A stretch of 64,000 nt of DNA. It comes from Massospora cicadina. Lineage: Eukaryota > Entomophthoromycota > Entomophthoromycetes > Entomophthorales > Entomophthoraceae. The stretch covers positions 1-64,000 of the forward strand of contig JAKSZP010014907.1 in assembly GCA_022478985.1 (NCBI GenBank), given 5' to 3'. How positions within the stretch are numbered: the stretch's first letter is position 1; the number at the start of each line of letters is the position of its first letter. The notes under the pieces are model-generated. The model had not been told where the DNA came from and did no database searches. It worked only from the letters and a program-made list of their open reading frames with translations. Made by a program: the position numbers and the translations under genes. Below, piece after piece: positions 31,878-42,939 of the stretch.

Positions 31878-32882
31878 TGTCAGAATTGCAGATGACCACA
31901 TAATCCAACCTTTTGACCAAGTATAAGATTTGACAATAAAGTTATAATTGTATAGGATCAGCAATAGTGGCAATTGATGAGAATATTGTCAGGCATGATC
32001 CCCAATGATATTAGAGGTCTCTGACTAATGAATTATTGTCAGGCATCATCCCCAATGATATTTGAGGCTGCCAACTAATGAAATTATTGTCAGGCATCAT
32101 CCCCAAAGATATTTGAGGCCACTGATAGATGAGAATTTCATCAGGCATCATCCCCAACAAAATAAGCAATAATTTGAATTGGAATAACACCCAATATTTG
32201 AATTATAGGGAATTGTTCAGAGCGGAACAGATTGGAGTCATCAGAAACTACCAAAATGTTCAAACGCTGGAGAAAGAGTAGAATTGTCATTGGCCAAAAC
32301 AATTGGTTTCAAGTACCTAATACCAATTGTTTGGTCTGCTGAACACCCAATGATTACGTTGCCTAAGAAACCCAAGGCAACGGTACCTGATGAGATTTGG
32401 TGCCTAACACTGAGGGTCAAACCAGTATAGGAGTACAAATAATTCCCAGCGGACAGCTGAAAAGTTGTGTGCCAATTCTAACTATAAAAACCCCAAAATT
32501 ATTCCCTAATAAAATTAGATGAAAACTTGATAATAACTTTATTGTTTAGCATTGGTTGTTTAAACATTACTCTTAAAAGAAGAGTACAAGGATCAGATAT
32601 CCTTAAATTGGTTTTATAAAAATCTCCACTTGGCTCTGAGAAAAATGAATAGGGAAAGTGTTCCCTACCAGTATCAAAATATTTTCAAGAGGAAGAAGCA
32701 CCTGTCTAGCGTTGGACAATACACTCAACGTGGCTTTTGAAGATACAACTCTAATAATAGTCTTCATACTATTATTACCCCAGTCTATCAAATTTAAACA
32801 CATAATTAAGACAAGAATCCACGAATCTGTTCAGTTGAAATCTAGGGCCAGAAGCGAGCCATCCAAACCCAAGATTTTAACA
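31878..32882 (+). repeat. G 3' LTR
   Basis: Close copy of 28096-29098, with small indels in the tandem array. Confidence 0.92.
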
Positions 32883-32887
32883 CTGAG

Positions 32888-33660
32888 GTATTTTAATTGT
32901 TCTTTAAAAAATTGACATTTTCTAGGTTTTATCTTCATATTAGCCTTCAACAACCAAACACTTGTTCGAGGTGCTCCAAATGTTTGGAAAATGTTTGCAA
33001 AAAGACATTAATATCATCCAGGTAAACCAGTATGCAGGATAATTTAAGGCTCTCCAAAATTGTGTCCATCACGCGTTGAAAAGTTGCTGGCACATTGCAC
33101 AGCCCCTGTGGCATGCACATTAGTTGAAACAGCCCTTGAGTAGAAATCATTGCGCACTTCTCCTGCTCCTCTTGAGGCAGTTCAATTTGCCAATATCCTG
33201 AGATAAGGTACATTGCAGTAAAATACTTTACCCCTCCCAGATGGTCCAAAGCATCATCAATTCTGGGCAATGTATACGAATCTTTTTTTATAATGGCATT
33301 AAGGCATAAATAATCAAACATAATTTGATCGCTGCCATCCTTTTTCTTTACAATTAAAACTGGACTGGCCTATGGGCTTTTAGAGGGCACAATCATTTCA
33401 CTTTTCAGCAATTTGTCTAGCTCTTCTCTGACAATTTTGTTGCTAGCCCTGGGGCGCCAGATTGGCCTCATTCTAATAAGTGCATGGTCCCCAGTGTCAA
33501 CAAAATGCTGTACTACTTTTGCACAACCTAAATCTTGGTCATCTTTGGCAAAAATTTGGGGTATCGTTAAAACAACTCTAGTGCTTCATCCTTCTGTTGT
33601 TCTGATAATCTAATAAATGATACTTGAGGAAATACAGTATGTGCCCCAAGGGTTTCAGTA
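32888..33660 (-). pseudogene. B reverse transcriptase
   Basis: The stretch 33321-32947 is open, with KDSYTLPRIDDALDHLGG, YLISGYWQIELP, MPQGLCNVPATFQRVMD and the active-site LVYLDDINVF (33007-33035) with YLDD intact. Upstream (33330-33500) the finger region is read with stops. G interrupts the gene after the palm at 32887; it resumes at 28090. Confidence 0.88.
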
Positions 33661-33767
33661 AGTATATTGAACTTGGATAAATCGCCAAATTTGACAGCTG
33701 TTTTCAATTTATTCCTCAGAAACAGATGAACAAATGTGACTACTTAATATTTTTTGACCTTAATACA

Positions 33768-34640
33768 TCAGCTGGTCAAATTTGCTAATAGGACATCAAT
33801 TTCCCCATTCTCTGGTATAAGTATTTCAGGCGCCACACTAGGTTCCACCTGAGAATGATGCCATGGGGATACAACCTCCCCATATAGTCCTTCTGGAATA
33901 TCCAGCGTGGTCCCAGTCCTCATAACCAGTTGATAGCCTGGAGCTATTGTCATGTCCTTATTCATACATAGAGGTCTTCACTAATTTTTGTTTATGGAGG
34001 TTGGAATGGGGTGGCTTTGGTTTCCCCACTGAATATATCCTACTGGTATTATCCCGTTGGCTTAGGATATATTGATAAAGTTTCTATGACAGCTTTCAGG
34101 ATTCATATTGTCATGAGAGAAATAAATTGGAAGTGATAGGCCTTAAGTTTTCAAGATGTTTTCTTTAAAATTGCATGAGATCCCATAGGTCCTTAACTAG
34201 TTCCAATTAAAATATTGTAATTGGTGTTCAGAAGCACTATTGTGGGTGTGGCTACTACTAAAGCTCCAAATCGCAGTGGCAAGGCACTGTAAGCTCCCAT
34301 CACTCTTAGTGCTGTTGAGGCCCGCGGTCCCATACTCCTGATGGTGGTCAATGTCTGGAGCAATTTTCAATTTCTTCACCAACATCATGAAAACAATGTT
34401 ACAGGTGCTCTGCTATCAACATTATCTACAACTTTGATCTTGTTGACCAGAATGTCCGCGTAAGTGCACTCAGAGTAATAGGGACCAATAGAGTTTACTA
34501 AGCGAATATGTGAAGAATTCAGAGAATTAAGAGTGTTCTTCAGAGTATTTCCAATACTGGGACATTCATTGATGAATTTGTCGACTGCCATTGCTATAAT
34601 AACCCCTTTCAGATGGGGTATCTGCTGCATTGCTCAGCCC
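33768..34640 (-). pseudogene. B protease and PR-RT linker
   Basis: The protease region is near 34385-34630: KVVDNVDSRAPVTLF aligns with the protease active site of C (AIIDNGAPVNIV). The DTGA-type motif is thus degraded to DSRA. Downstream, 33965-33768 is open and matches a C segment (EGLYGEVVSPWHHSQVEPSV against GLYGEVIGLYHQTWFELHV), a conserved region between protease and RT. Confidence 0.65.
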
Positions 34641-34929
34641 TTCTGCTGAATATTCTCAATATTTGTTGCAAATACGGTTTAGCTACTACTTCAGAGGCTT
34701 CAGGCATGACAACCTTACTCTGAGATTGGGTTACCGCATGTACATTTGTATAATATTCATTTGGTATAAAAATGGAATTTGTTTCATTGTCAAATGAGGC
34801 CCCATGGCCTGCGTATTCTTGTCAATCAGGTGGGACTGGTTTTTCCGGCACAATAGAGCATCCCACATCTATTGTGCTTGTTCTTTTCCATCCTCCTGCG
34901 CATTATCAGGAAGGACTACATTTACATTA

Positions 34930-36969
34930 TGCTGACGGCATTGAGAAGCAAAGTGTCCTTTATGATTTGCAGTTATAGTAAGTAATTTCATTCATTGGGT
35001 GTGAGGCCTTTGTATTAGAGTTTTGCTCAGTTTTCACAGGTGAATCACTATCAATATTCTTATTAGTTTTGAAGGGTTTCCCAGCAGAGGCAGTAGGCCC
35101 TGGTTTGTACCCAGTATTAGGAGGGCCATAATTTTGTGAACATCTTCACAAATACTCAACCAATTCTGATGTTGCCAAATTTTGCACAAAAGCATTCATT
35201 AAAACGTTTGACAAATTTTGGTAAAGATGTACTTCATGGCTTAGCGCAATCTTAGCATCAAAATTGACCATAGCCTTTGTGCTTAGGAAAACTTACGCTT
35301 TGTGATTAAATCATTATGCAAATTTGTCAATTGCCTTATATTTCTTAAAGTGAATGTTAATAAATTTTGATTATCTAGTTGACATTCGTTCTGAACCTCC
35401 AAATTCATAAAGCACAGCCTCTTTGACTTCAGCGTAGGTTGGGGTTTCATTGATATGGGGCATAATCAATTCAATGCTCCACTCATCCAAGCAGTTGATC
35501 ATAGTGGCTGCTTTATTATGGTCGCTGGCCCCATACATAGCCAATTCAAAGCGTTTGAAAAATGTGGTTATACTTCCATTCTTGTCAAATGCAGGCAGGT
35601 TTTCTGGTTTGTTATTTATTGCTTTCCCATCCATGATTATCACAATTACTTCTTTGTTGGCTTGGCCAGGTGTAATAGTGCGCTGAGGCACTGTGCCATG
35701 GTTTAAGGTGTTGAGGTTGGCCAAAACAACCATGTTGCTAGGCAGGATGTCGATGTGTCATAGCATCCATTTCAGTAGTTACTTCTGAAGCTTCATCCTC
35801 ATAGTATTCAAAAGAATTTTTAGTTGAATAGTTCATGGCACATTGGCGACGCCAATCATCCAAAGCTTGGATTTGATCATTAATTTCATTTTCCCAATTG
35901 AAAAAAATTTTGATTTTTTTAACTTTAATTTCACGATTTCCTCATCCCAGCTAGTATTTTGTAGTTGCAAGGTGAAAATCACTTGATCTTTTCCTTAATT
36001 GTCTTCTTACACTGTTTTACTTCTCCATGAAGAATATTGTTTGACTCGTTAATATTGGTAACATCCTCATTAAGATTATTGATCTTTCAATTAAGATGAT
36101 CAATAGAGTCTTGATTTTTTTTTCATTTTCCACCCGTTGGCCTTCAAATTTTGTGTGCCAGTAGTTGATTTTTTTGGTGTATTCATCCTTCATCTGCAAA
36201 AATTGAGCGCACAGTCATTGATGCTGATCACAAAATTCATTGCTATGGTTTAGTTGCGCTTCTTAGGCTTCGTGATTAAGCCTCTGAACTCCAAAACATT
36301 AAGGAAGTTTGAGTGATATTGCTAATACAAGTTTCAGTCATTACTCTTTAAGAAATTGTCAAAGATGGGATGCAATCTGTCATTTAGCTCTTGTGATAAT
36401 TCTTCTACCTGGTCATTAGCCCAAGTAGCTAGATTATAGTTTGCTTCCAAACTATAACAAACCTCAGCAAAGTTGGCTTCTAATTGCTCATTTAAAATTT
36501 GGGCTGCCTGGCTGTGGTTGTGTGAGAAGTTTACCAACTTGGTAATGGCTGCGTGATGGTGGGCAATTGTCATCTGAGAATTTCTGAAGGTGGGGTGTAC
36601 AAATCCAATTAAGTATTAGTGATATTCTCTATACCAATTAAATTATTTCAGATTTTGAGCTACACTCAATTGATGATGAGCTAGATATCTCATCCACAAC
36701 ACATCTTGCTGTCATTGGTGATAAAAAGGATTACTACTATTGTACGCAGGCCCTTGTCCCATTTGATTCCCTCTTAACAACTGATGTTCAAGACGTTCCA
36801 GCTCTGCAGATGAAATGGGTTTATTGGAGTAGGTAATAATATGTACATCATTCCAATTAAACTGGGACACAGTCATTTCATTATTCTCATTGGGTCCGGT
36901 ATTGGTTCCAAATAAATGATTGGGATTGCTCCCATACTTGGCATGGTCACCATCTGCATTCCCAGCCAT
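34930..36969 (-). pseudogene. B Gag
   Basis: The ATG at 36969 is only 10 bases from the 5' LTR and lies within the PBS. The first 85 codons are open (MAGNADGDHAKYG), followed by a helical stretch (36573-36334) and the capsid part at 35733-35371 (MYGASDHNKAATMINCL, MPHINETPTYAEVKEAVLYEF). A zinc-knuckle remnant near 34930-34985 reads YYNC then GHFASQC across a one-base shift. The first cysteine position holds Tyr. Many stops lie between the blocks. Confidence 0.7.
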
Positions 36970-36979
36970 GAGTGCCACT
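36960..36979 (-). promoter_or_regulatory. B primer-binding site
   Basis: Sense strand AGTGGCACTCATGGCTGGG directly follows the 5' LTR; TGGCACTCATGGCTGG has the usual TGG start. The gag ATG is inside it. Confidence 0.55.
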
Positions 36980-37856
36980 TGTTGAATTTTGGGCCTACTT
37001 AAGATGGCTGGTTCTTCTTCTGCAGTAAGGTGGAGTCTCGAACATCTATTGTATGAAGACAATAGACCAGATGGTAACTATAGTTAAGATATAATTCCTT
37101 GGTAATTACACTTAAAGCTGGATTCTTCTGTCATTACTTAGACAATGTCATGATGCCCTGATCCTTATGATCCTAAGTAAATTCTTGACTTAATACAACA
37201 TAAAGTATTAAATACAAAAAAGCTTGTAAATTAAAATATAAACTTGTGGTAATAGTTGATAATAGTTTATTAGTATCAACTTGGGATAATTTATAGGGTT
37301 TGATGTTCACCACATCTTACCCATGACGCCCAAATTCAATGGCACTTGGCCAGAGAAAGTAATAAGTTCATTTGAGGTCCTACAATTCATTCAACTCAAG
37401 ACATCTCAAATGCCTTAGAGTCAGTCACAAACTCAGAAATATTCTCAAGACAGCGTTTCTAACGCATCTACAAATAGCTGAACTGATGCTCTTCTCAAGC
37501 AACCAGCAGCACATACCAAGGCGATTAATACCACTAATTAGTAATTAATTTGATCAAAAACTCGATTAACATTAAAAGCTGATTTTGACATAGACCAAAA
37601 AGCCCCATGCCTAAGTCATCCAGTCAGCTATTATTTTGAGTCTGACTAAACCAAAAAAGACCTCAAGCCCATGTCATCATAGTCAAATATTATTAGGTGG
37701 AACTGCTAGGCTGCGGATCATAAGCTTTACATAAGCTTAGGATATTCTTGATCCATAATCACTGATATCTGATATATCCCATAATAAATTAAGCATGTTA
37801 ACATTATTATGTCCCTATCAAATATCCAACAATTAGATCCAGTCAACAACTCAACA
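36980..37856 (-). repeat. B 5' LTR
   Basis: 877 bp; near full-length match with 17868-18748 at perhaps nine bases in ten. Confidence 0.92.
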
Positions 37857-38045
37857 AACATATAGATGGTAGTATTTGGCTTAAGAAACTTATTTGATGT
37901 CAAATATAACAAAAATAATGCACTTCTCTTTTGTATCTACATTACAATTGGTAGCACAGCAGCATCAGCATTGGTTTTAGCTGGACATACTTTATAAGCC
38001 TATGTACCCAATGCAAAATGAAAACTACAAAAGACATAAGTTTAA
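37857..38045. other. Unassigned host sequence
   Basis: Follows the AACAT duplication of B. No motif recognised. Confidence 0.4.
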
Positions 38046-38176
38046 AAAAATTATACAAGGTGGGTCAACCTTGGGACAAATATACCATACCAAGGATGTT
38101 TTCTATCCAGTACAGGTTTCAAACTCAAAACCTGCACTAGGGGTGGAAGCAGTTTTACCCGCTCAGCTACCCACCC
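38046..38176 (-). mobile_element. Candidate tRNA-derived SINE
   Basis: On the minus strand the start GGGTGGGTAGCTGAGCGGG contains TAGCTGAGCGG, a match to the pol III A box (TRGYNNARNGG). About 50 bases on, AGTTTGAAACC fits a B box (GWTCRANNC) with one change. The tRNA-like head of about 70 bases is followed by an unrelated body and a T-run near 38046. A tRNA pseudogene is the alternative, but the body downstream argues for a SINE. Confidence 0.55.
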
Positions 38177-38314
38177 TTTTTAAAATGAGTTTAAGTATTA
38201 ATATTTGATCCTAATCATAAAGCAATAAAACTCTAGTACTGTAAGTTTCTCAGCCATGGCTATCAAGCTGCACTGGACTTTGCACCCTATATAAATTTCG
38301 CAAGTAAGAATCTT

Positions 38315-38364
38315 GAAGTACAAGAAATCTAATCTAGTACTAAAAAAAGAAGTACAAGAAATCT
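38315..38364 (+). mobile_element. Micro-retroposon copy 3, 18-bp insert with 16-bp TSD
   Basis: Perfect 16-bp direct repeats (38315-38330 and 38349-38364, gaagtacaagaaatct) flank aatctagtactaaaaaaa. The insert equals the 3' end of copies 1 and 2 (ATCTAGTACT plus A-run), in plus orientation, and is severely 5'-truncated. Confidence 0.75.
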
Positions 38365-38421
38365 GTTGGATTGTAGCACAGGGTTCAGGTAACACTAATA
38401 TAATGGAAGGGCAATATATAC

Positions 38422-39048
38422 TGTTATAATTTTGAATGGTATAGCTAGGATCCATTGGGTTATTTGCACAGGTCAAACTCACTAAGCTATGGACGGATGA
38501 TGTGGGGATCGTCAGTCCTTCAGATGCACTTGAAAATATACTAAAAATAGGAGCAATTGCCCCAACCAGTTCTTTATTTATTTTTATAAAAACAACTACT
38601 TTTTGCTGTCCCATCTCATCTGTGCTAAAAGCAACCTTTTTCTCTCAATTGCCCATTTTTGCTTATATACATCAGCTTCAGGTGATACTATTTCTCATTG
38701 CTTGGGTTATTCTATTCCATTGATTCTCCTCAAATTTGATTTGTTATTCTTTTTTTTAGTACTAGATGGTCCCAACCCAAGGGGGGGATTCATCGATGTT
38801 TGACTTGTTATTCTTAATCCTCTGTCACCCTATTTGTAGGCAATTTACTTCATATCTATCAAATATTGAAATCACCTTATCGCCTTGTATAGAGGCAATC
38901 CAATAAACTCATTACATCCAATAAAGACCCATTATATCCTAATATCACCTCATCTAAAGGCACTCAAATAATCATAACTGATACTATTTTTGGTGGATCC
39001 CGCCTGGCTATCCCACAATTATCATCCAATCATATCAAAATTGTGACA
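38422..39048 (-). repeat. C 3' LTR with retroposon insert
   Basis: Matches 44482-45047 except for 38735-38815. On the sense strand it starts TGTCACAATTTTG after the purine tract AAGGAGGGGGTAA (39049-39061). Confidence 0.92.
38735..38815 (-). mobile_element. Micro-retroposon copy 2 with 17-bp TSD and known empty site
   Basis: Direct repeats tttgatttgttattctt (38735-38751) and tttgacttgttattctt (38799-38815) flank a 47-bp insert (38752-38798). Read on the minus strand it starts CATCGATGAATCC and ends GTACTAAAAAA. The other C LTR has a single copy of the target (44792-44808) and no insert, a direct empty-site comparison. The insertion therefore postdates integration of C. Confidence 0.9.
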
Positions 39049-39079
39049 TTACCCCCTCCTTGACTGGACAATAAGATCC

Positions 39080-40160
39080 TATTGTTTGTAAGGTCAGAGG
39101 AACTTTGTGTGTACTCAGTTAATAATCTGACCACTTGTAGGATCCTTGATAGTATATGTGTCGACTCCAGTTTTCTCTATTACTTCAAATGGACTGACCC
39201 AAATACTAGCCAGCTTGTGCTTCCACCCAAATCCATGCTGATCGTGAAAGAGAACCATATTGCCTTCCTTGAATGGTGCCAACCTACTATGACGTGCCTG
39301 ATCAGCAGCCTGATTCCTAATCTTCTTGGCCAAGATGAAGGAATATGCTTTGGTTTGTAGTTTGATCAGAATGTTTGCAAGGTTAGTCAAATAGCAGTGA
39401 GGTTCTAGTCCACCAGTGTCTTATACACATGCATAAAGCAACGCTGGAAGAGCCTGGTGTCAGCCATATAGTAATTGGAAGGGGCTCTTCCCCATGGCAG
39501 AATGGTAACTAATGTTATAAGCAAACATGGCGGTGGAAAGGAGAGAGCTCCAATTGGAAGGGCGATCCATTACTAAATTTTGTAGTATGTTCACCAGAGT
39601 TCCATTCACCTGTTTGATCATTCCATTGGACTTGGGGTGGTATGGGGTCATCAAAACCACGCAAATTCCCATAAGCTTGTTTAGCTTGGGGAGGATGTGC
39701 AAGGTGAAGTTGGTGCCATTAGCAGTGAGAATAAACTGAGGGCAGCCGTGCCACTGAATAATGCATTCCAACACAAATTGAGCCACCATAACTGCCCCCA
39801 AGTCTCATATCACCCTTGCTTCAACCCACCAGGTCAAGTGGTCGATAGCCACTAGAATGTACTTACAACAGTTGGCTCCTGTTGGCAAGGGCCTGATGAC
39901 ATCAAGAGAGGCTTTGTGCCAAGCAAGATGTGGTTTCACTAACTGATATGACATCGTACAGTGGAATGGCTTCTTCACTTGGCACTGATGGCAACAGGAA
40001 ATAGTTTTGAGCACATCAAAACTCATACTTTCCCAATAATATTGTAGGCATAACAACTCCATAGTCTTATGCACTCCACCATGCCTGACTGCTCTGTGAG
40101 CGCTCATAATGATTCCCAGCCGTGCTGAGGGGAGTGGGAAATTCAGCATAGAATCACCAA
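39080..40160 (-). pseudogene. C integrase
   Basis: Zinc part: SAHRAVRHGGVHKTMELL and CCHQCQVKK near 39975-40110. Core: KASLDVIRPLP near 39890-39925 (first aspartate present), ILTANGTNFT near 39700-39740 (second aspartate replaced by Ala) and NGMIKQVNGTLVNIL near 39590-39635 (glutamate replaced by Lys). FAYNISYHSAMGKSPFQLLYG follows to 39460. The C-terminal region 39390-39115 is open and ends DTYTIKDPTSGQIIN. Few stops, but two lost catalytic residues. Confidence 0.9.
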
Positions 40161-40161
40161 T

Positions 40162-40800
40162 TCATTTGTACAGTTTTCCATTCCGTTGGAAGGTATTTGT
40201 GCGCATTTCATTTAACACTTTGATTACTTGGGGAGGTTCATCATCATATTTTCCGCTGAGCATCTTATCATATATCACGTTGCTGAGGTCCGCTGTCACC
40301 ATAATAGTTGGTAATTGAGATAAAGAGTCATCGTTCTGATGATTCACTCCTGGCCAATGAAGAATCTCAAAATCATAAGCCTGTAACCTGAGAGCCCATT
40401 GAGCCAACCGTCCTTCTGGTTCTTTGAGGTTCTGCAACCAGCGTAATGATGCGTGATCAGTTACAACTTTAAGCTTTACCCCATGCAGATAGACTCTGAA
40501 TTGTTTATATGCGTAGATTACTGCTAAGCACTATCACTCAGTCACAGTATAATTACGCTCATAACAGTTCAGACTACAACTACAGAACGCAACATGATGT
40601 TCTTCTCCCTTATTGTCTTTCTGAGAAAGTACTGCCCCAACAGCAGAAAGGGATGCATCCGTCTGAACTATATACTCCCATTCAAAGTTTGGATATCGCA
40701 ACACTGGTGCACTGATCAACGCTATACAAAGTGCATAAAAAGTGGATTGACAACGTTCTGTTCATTTAAACACAGCATCTTTCTTTAGAAACTTGAATAA
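40162..40800 (-). pseudogene. C RNase H
   Basis: It reads YIVQTDASLSAVGAVLSQKD near 40630-40695, then HVAFCSCSLNCYERNYTVTE, a stop, CLAVIYAYKQFRVYLHGVKL and VVTDHASLRWLQNLKEPEGR near 40400-40470. The catalytic D in QTDASL and TDH are kept. One nonsense change interrupts it near 40535. Confidence 0.88.
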
Positions 40801-41603
40801 TAGCCCTACAATACAGCTAAAATTAGGGATAAAGTGACAGTAGTAACCGACCATTCCCAGAAATACCTGTATGTCACGCTTACTAGTGGGAGTAGTTTTT
40901 TGGCTGATGGCCTCCACCTTAGCCGGTTGTGGCTGCAGCAAAGTTGAGTCTACAACAAACCCCAGGTATTCCAGCTGATCTTTGAAAAAGTTACACTTAT
41001 GAGATTTAATTTTAATGTTCGCCTCAGCCAGCTGGCGGAATACTGCTTCAAGGTGGTCAAGGTGCTCTGAAAAGGTTCAAGAGAAAACGTTAATATCATC
41101 AAGGTATACTAGGACGCATGACAGTTTCAGGTCACCAAGAATAGTGTCCATGGCATGCTGAAATGTAGCTGGGCGTTGCACAGTCCTTGAGGCATTTGTA
41201 TTGGTTGAAAAAGACCTTTAGAGGTGATCACAGCGCATTTTTCCTGTTCCACCAAGGGTAACTCAGTTTTCCAGTAGCCTGATATTAAGTCAATCGCAGA
41301 AAAGTAGCGAGCATCCCCTCATATGTATAGAGCATCATTGATTCTGGGCAAGGGATACAAATCCTTTTTTATAATACTGTTGAGCTTCCAGTAGTTTATT
41401 ACTACATGGTTGGTGCCATACTTCTTTTTTACAATTAGAACAGGTGAAGCCCACGGACTCTTGGATGGTTCAAGCATCCCTTGTAATAACTTGTTGATTT
41501 CTTTAGTAACCACGTCTTCTGCTGCCCAAGAATGGCGGATCAGCTGAGACCTTATTGGAGGATGATCACCAGTGTCCAATCGATGGACCACCCCCAAGCA
41601 CAC
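40801..41603 (-). pseudogene. C reverse transcriptase
   Basis: Open from 41603 to 41319 with SPWASPVLIVKKKYGTNHVV and KKDLYPLPRINDAL. Then come YFSAIDLISGYW near 41270-41310, MPQGLCNA near 41175-41200 (a shift follows) and LVYLDDINVFS near 41090-41120, with YLDD intact. The thumb has VFLGMVGYYCHFIPNFS near 40825-40880. Confidence 0.88.
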
Positions 41604-41877
41604 CCTAAAATATGATTGTCAACAGCAAAAATCCCCTTGTATTTCTTGAAATAAAGCTATTGCTTGGTCTTTTTGTTCATCTGATAATCCCAATAAATTG
41701 CTCCGCGGTACCACCATTAGTACATCAACCAATGTTTTGAGCGGTAGACCAAATTCATCCAATGATCTGAAATCATAAACCTGATGGACCTAGTCTATGG
41801 GAATCAGATGTAGATACGCTACAGTTTGGTGGCGATGGATTTGCATTGGTTTGCTCTGCAGTTTGCTGACAAAACCT

Positions 41878-42560
41878 TTATTTTCCTATTCCCAGAAGTA
41901 TAATTCCTGGAGCCACATGCAGCTCAAACCATGTTTGATGATAGAGCCCAATAACTTCCCCATATAACCCACTCAGCACTTCCACCTCTAACTCAGTATT
42001 CACTAAGATTTGATGGCTGGAAGGGATAGATATGGATCCTGCTGCTTGAAGAGGTATCCCTTGATATTCATAAATTTGCTGGGGGAGGGCCCGAGTTTTG
42101 CACTTTAGTTGATGGTAGCAAACAGGCCATACCTCATCACTATATGCAAGGTTGATATGGCTCATATGCACCGGATCCTTTGGTACTCCACTTGTAAAGT
42201 AAATTGGGATCCGCTGACCCAGAATGGCGAGGGTCTCCTCTGTCAAACAACAACAGCCCCAAAATGATGCAGGAAAGTGGTCCCAATTAAAAGGTCATAG
42301 TTTTCATTCAGCAACACAATTGATGGAGCCACAACGACAATGGACTTAAAGCGCAGAGGTAACGCACTGTAAGCCCCCTCAGAGACAGTGCTTACTGCTT
42401 CAGCAGTTCTGTAACCATTTGATAATCCACATCAAGTTTCAACGTCAACTTTGCCATCATTTGGTGGAAACTATGTTGACTGGAGCACCATTATCTATTA
42501 TAGCGTGAACTCTATTTTTGGCTATAAAATATCACAATATGTACACTCAGAGCAAGAAGA
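41878..42560 (-). pseudogene. C protease and PR-RT linker
   Basis: The protease motif is VHAIIDNGAPVNIVS near 42465-42512, with DNGA in place of DTGA or DSGA. After shifts, 42246-41878 is open (ILGQRIPIYFTSG; GLYGEVIGLYHQTWFELHV), the linker that B also has. Confidence 0.7.
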
Positions 42561-42939
42561 ATATTGATTGTTTAATATGTGAACATTTATGGTCTCTCTT
42601 TTTTCAAGAAAACTCATTATCCCCTTACCGACTTGGGGGTATTCTTTGACAATGGCATCTACAAGAAGGGCGACGTTTAATCCTTTCAAAGTTGGTGCAT
42701 CCGTGGCAGAATCAAGTTTGTCCTATGAAGTTTGATCAAGCATTTGACAGGCATAGGGCTTCAGTTGTTCAAGTGACTCTTCTTCCCCGCTGCCTTATCT
42801 TGAGCTCAGGTTACTATGTTTACTCCTCCAACTGGCTGCTGGTATAAAATTCCGTCATCATAATGAGGAACTTTTGCAGGTTATACTACTATTGATTTGG
42901 GGACGTTTTGAGTGGGTATCGCAGAGGTAGAGGGTCCCA

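Larger units (their letters stand above)
28096..32882 (+). mobile_element. LTR element G: gag only, no pol
   Basis: A 4787-bp plus-strand element with 1003- and 1005-bp LTRs (28096-29098, 31878-32882), TGTCAGAATT...TTTTAACA, and a perfect CTGAG duplication (28091-28095, 32883-32887). The internal region (2.8 kb) encodes a Gag-like protein but no protease, RT or integrase. It has a TGG-type PBS shared with C and a good purine tract. The two LTRs are very similar, so it is young compared with A1 and A2. It would need proteins in trans. Confidence 0.92.
17868..37856 (-). mobile_element. LTR retrotransposon B (Ty3/gypsy), hosts A3 and G
   Basis: Bounded by LTRs 17868-18748 and 36980-37856 (881 and 877 bp, TGTTGAATT...CTCAACA on the plus strand) with a perfect AACAT duplication (17863-17867, 37857-37861). 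Without the two nested elements it is about 9.1 kb. On the minus strand the order is LTR, Gag, protease, RT, RNase H, integrase, a 1.4-kb region of unknown content, polypurine tract, LTR. It has no chromodomain. Confidence 0.9.
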
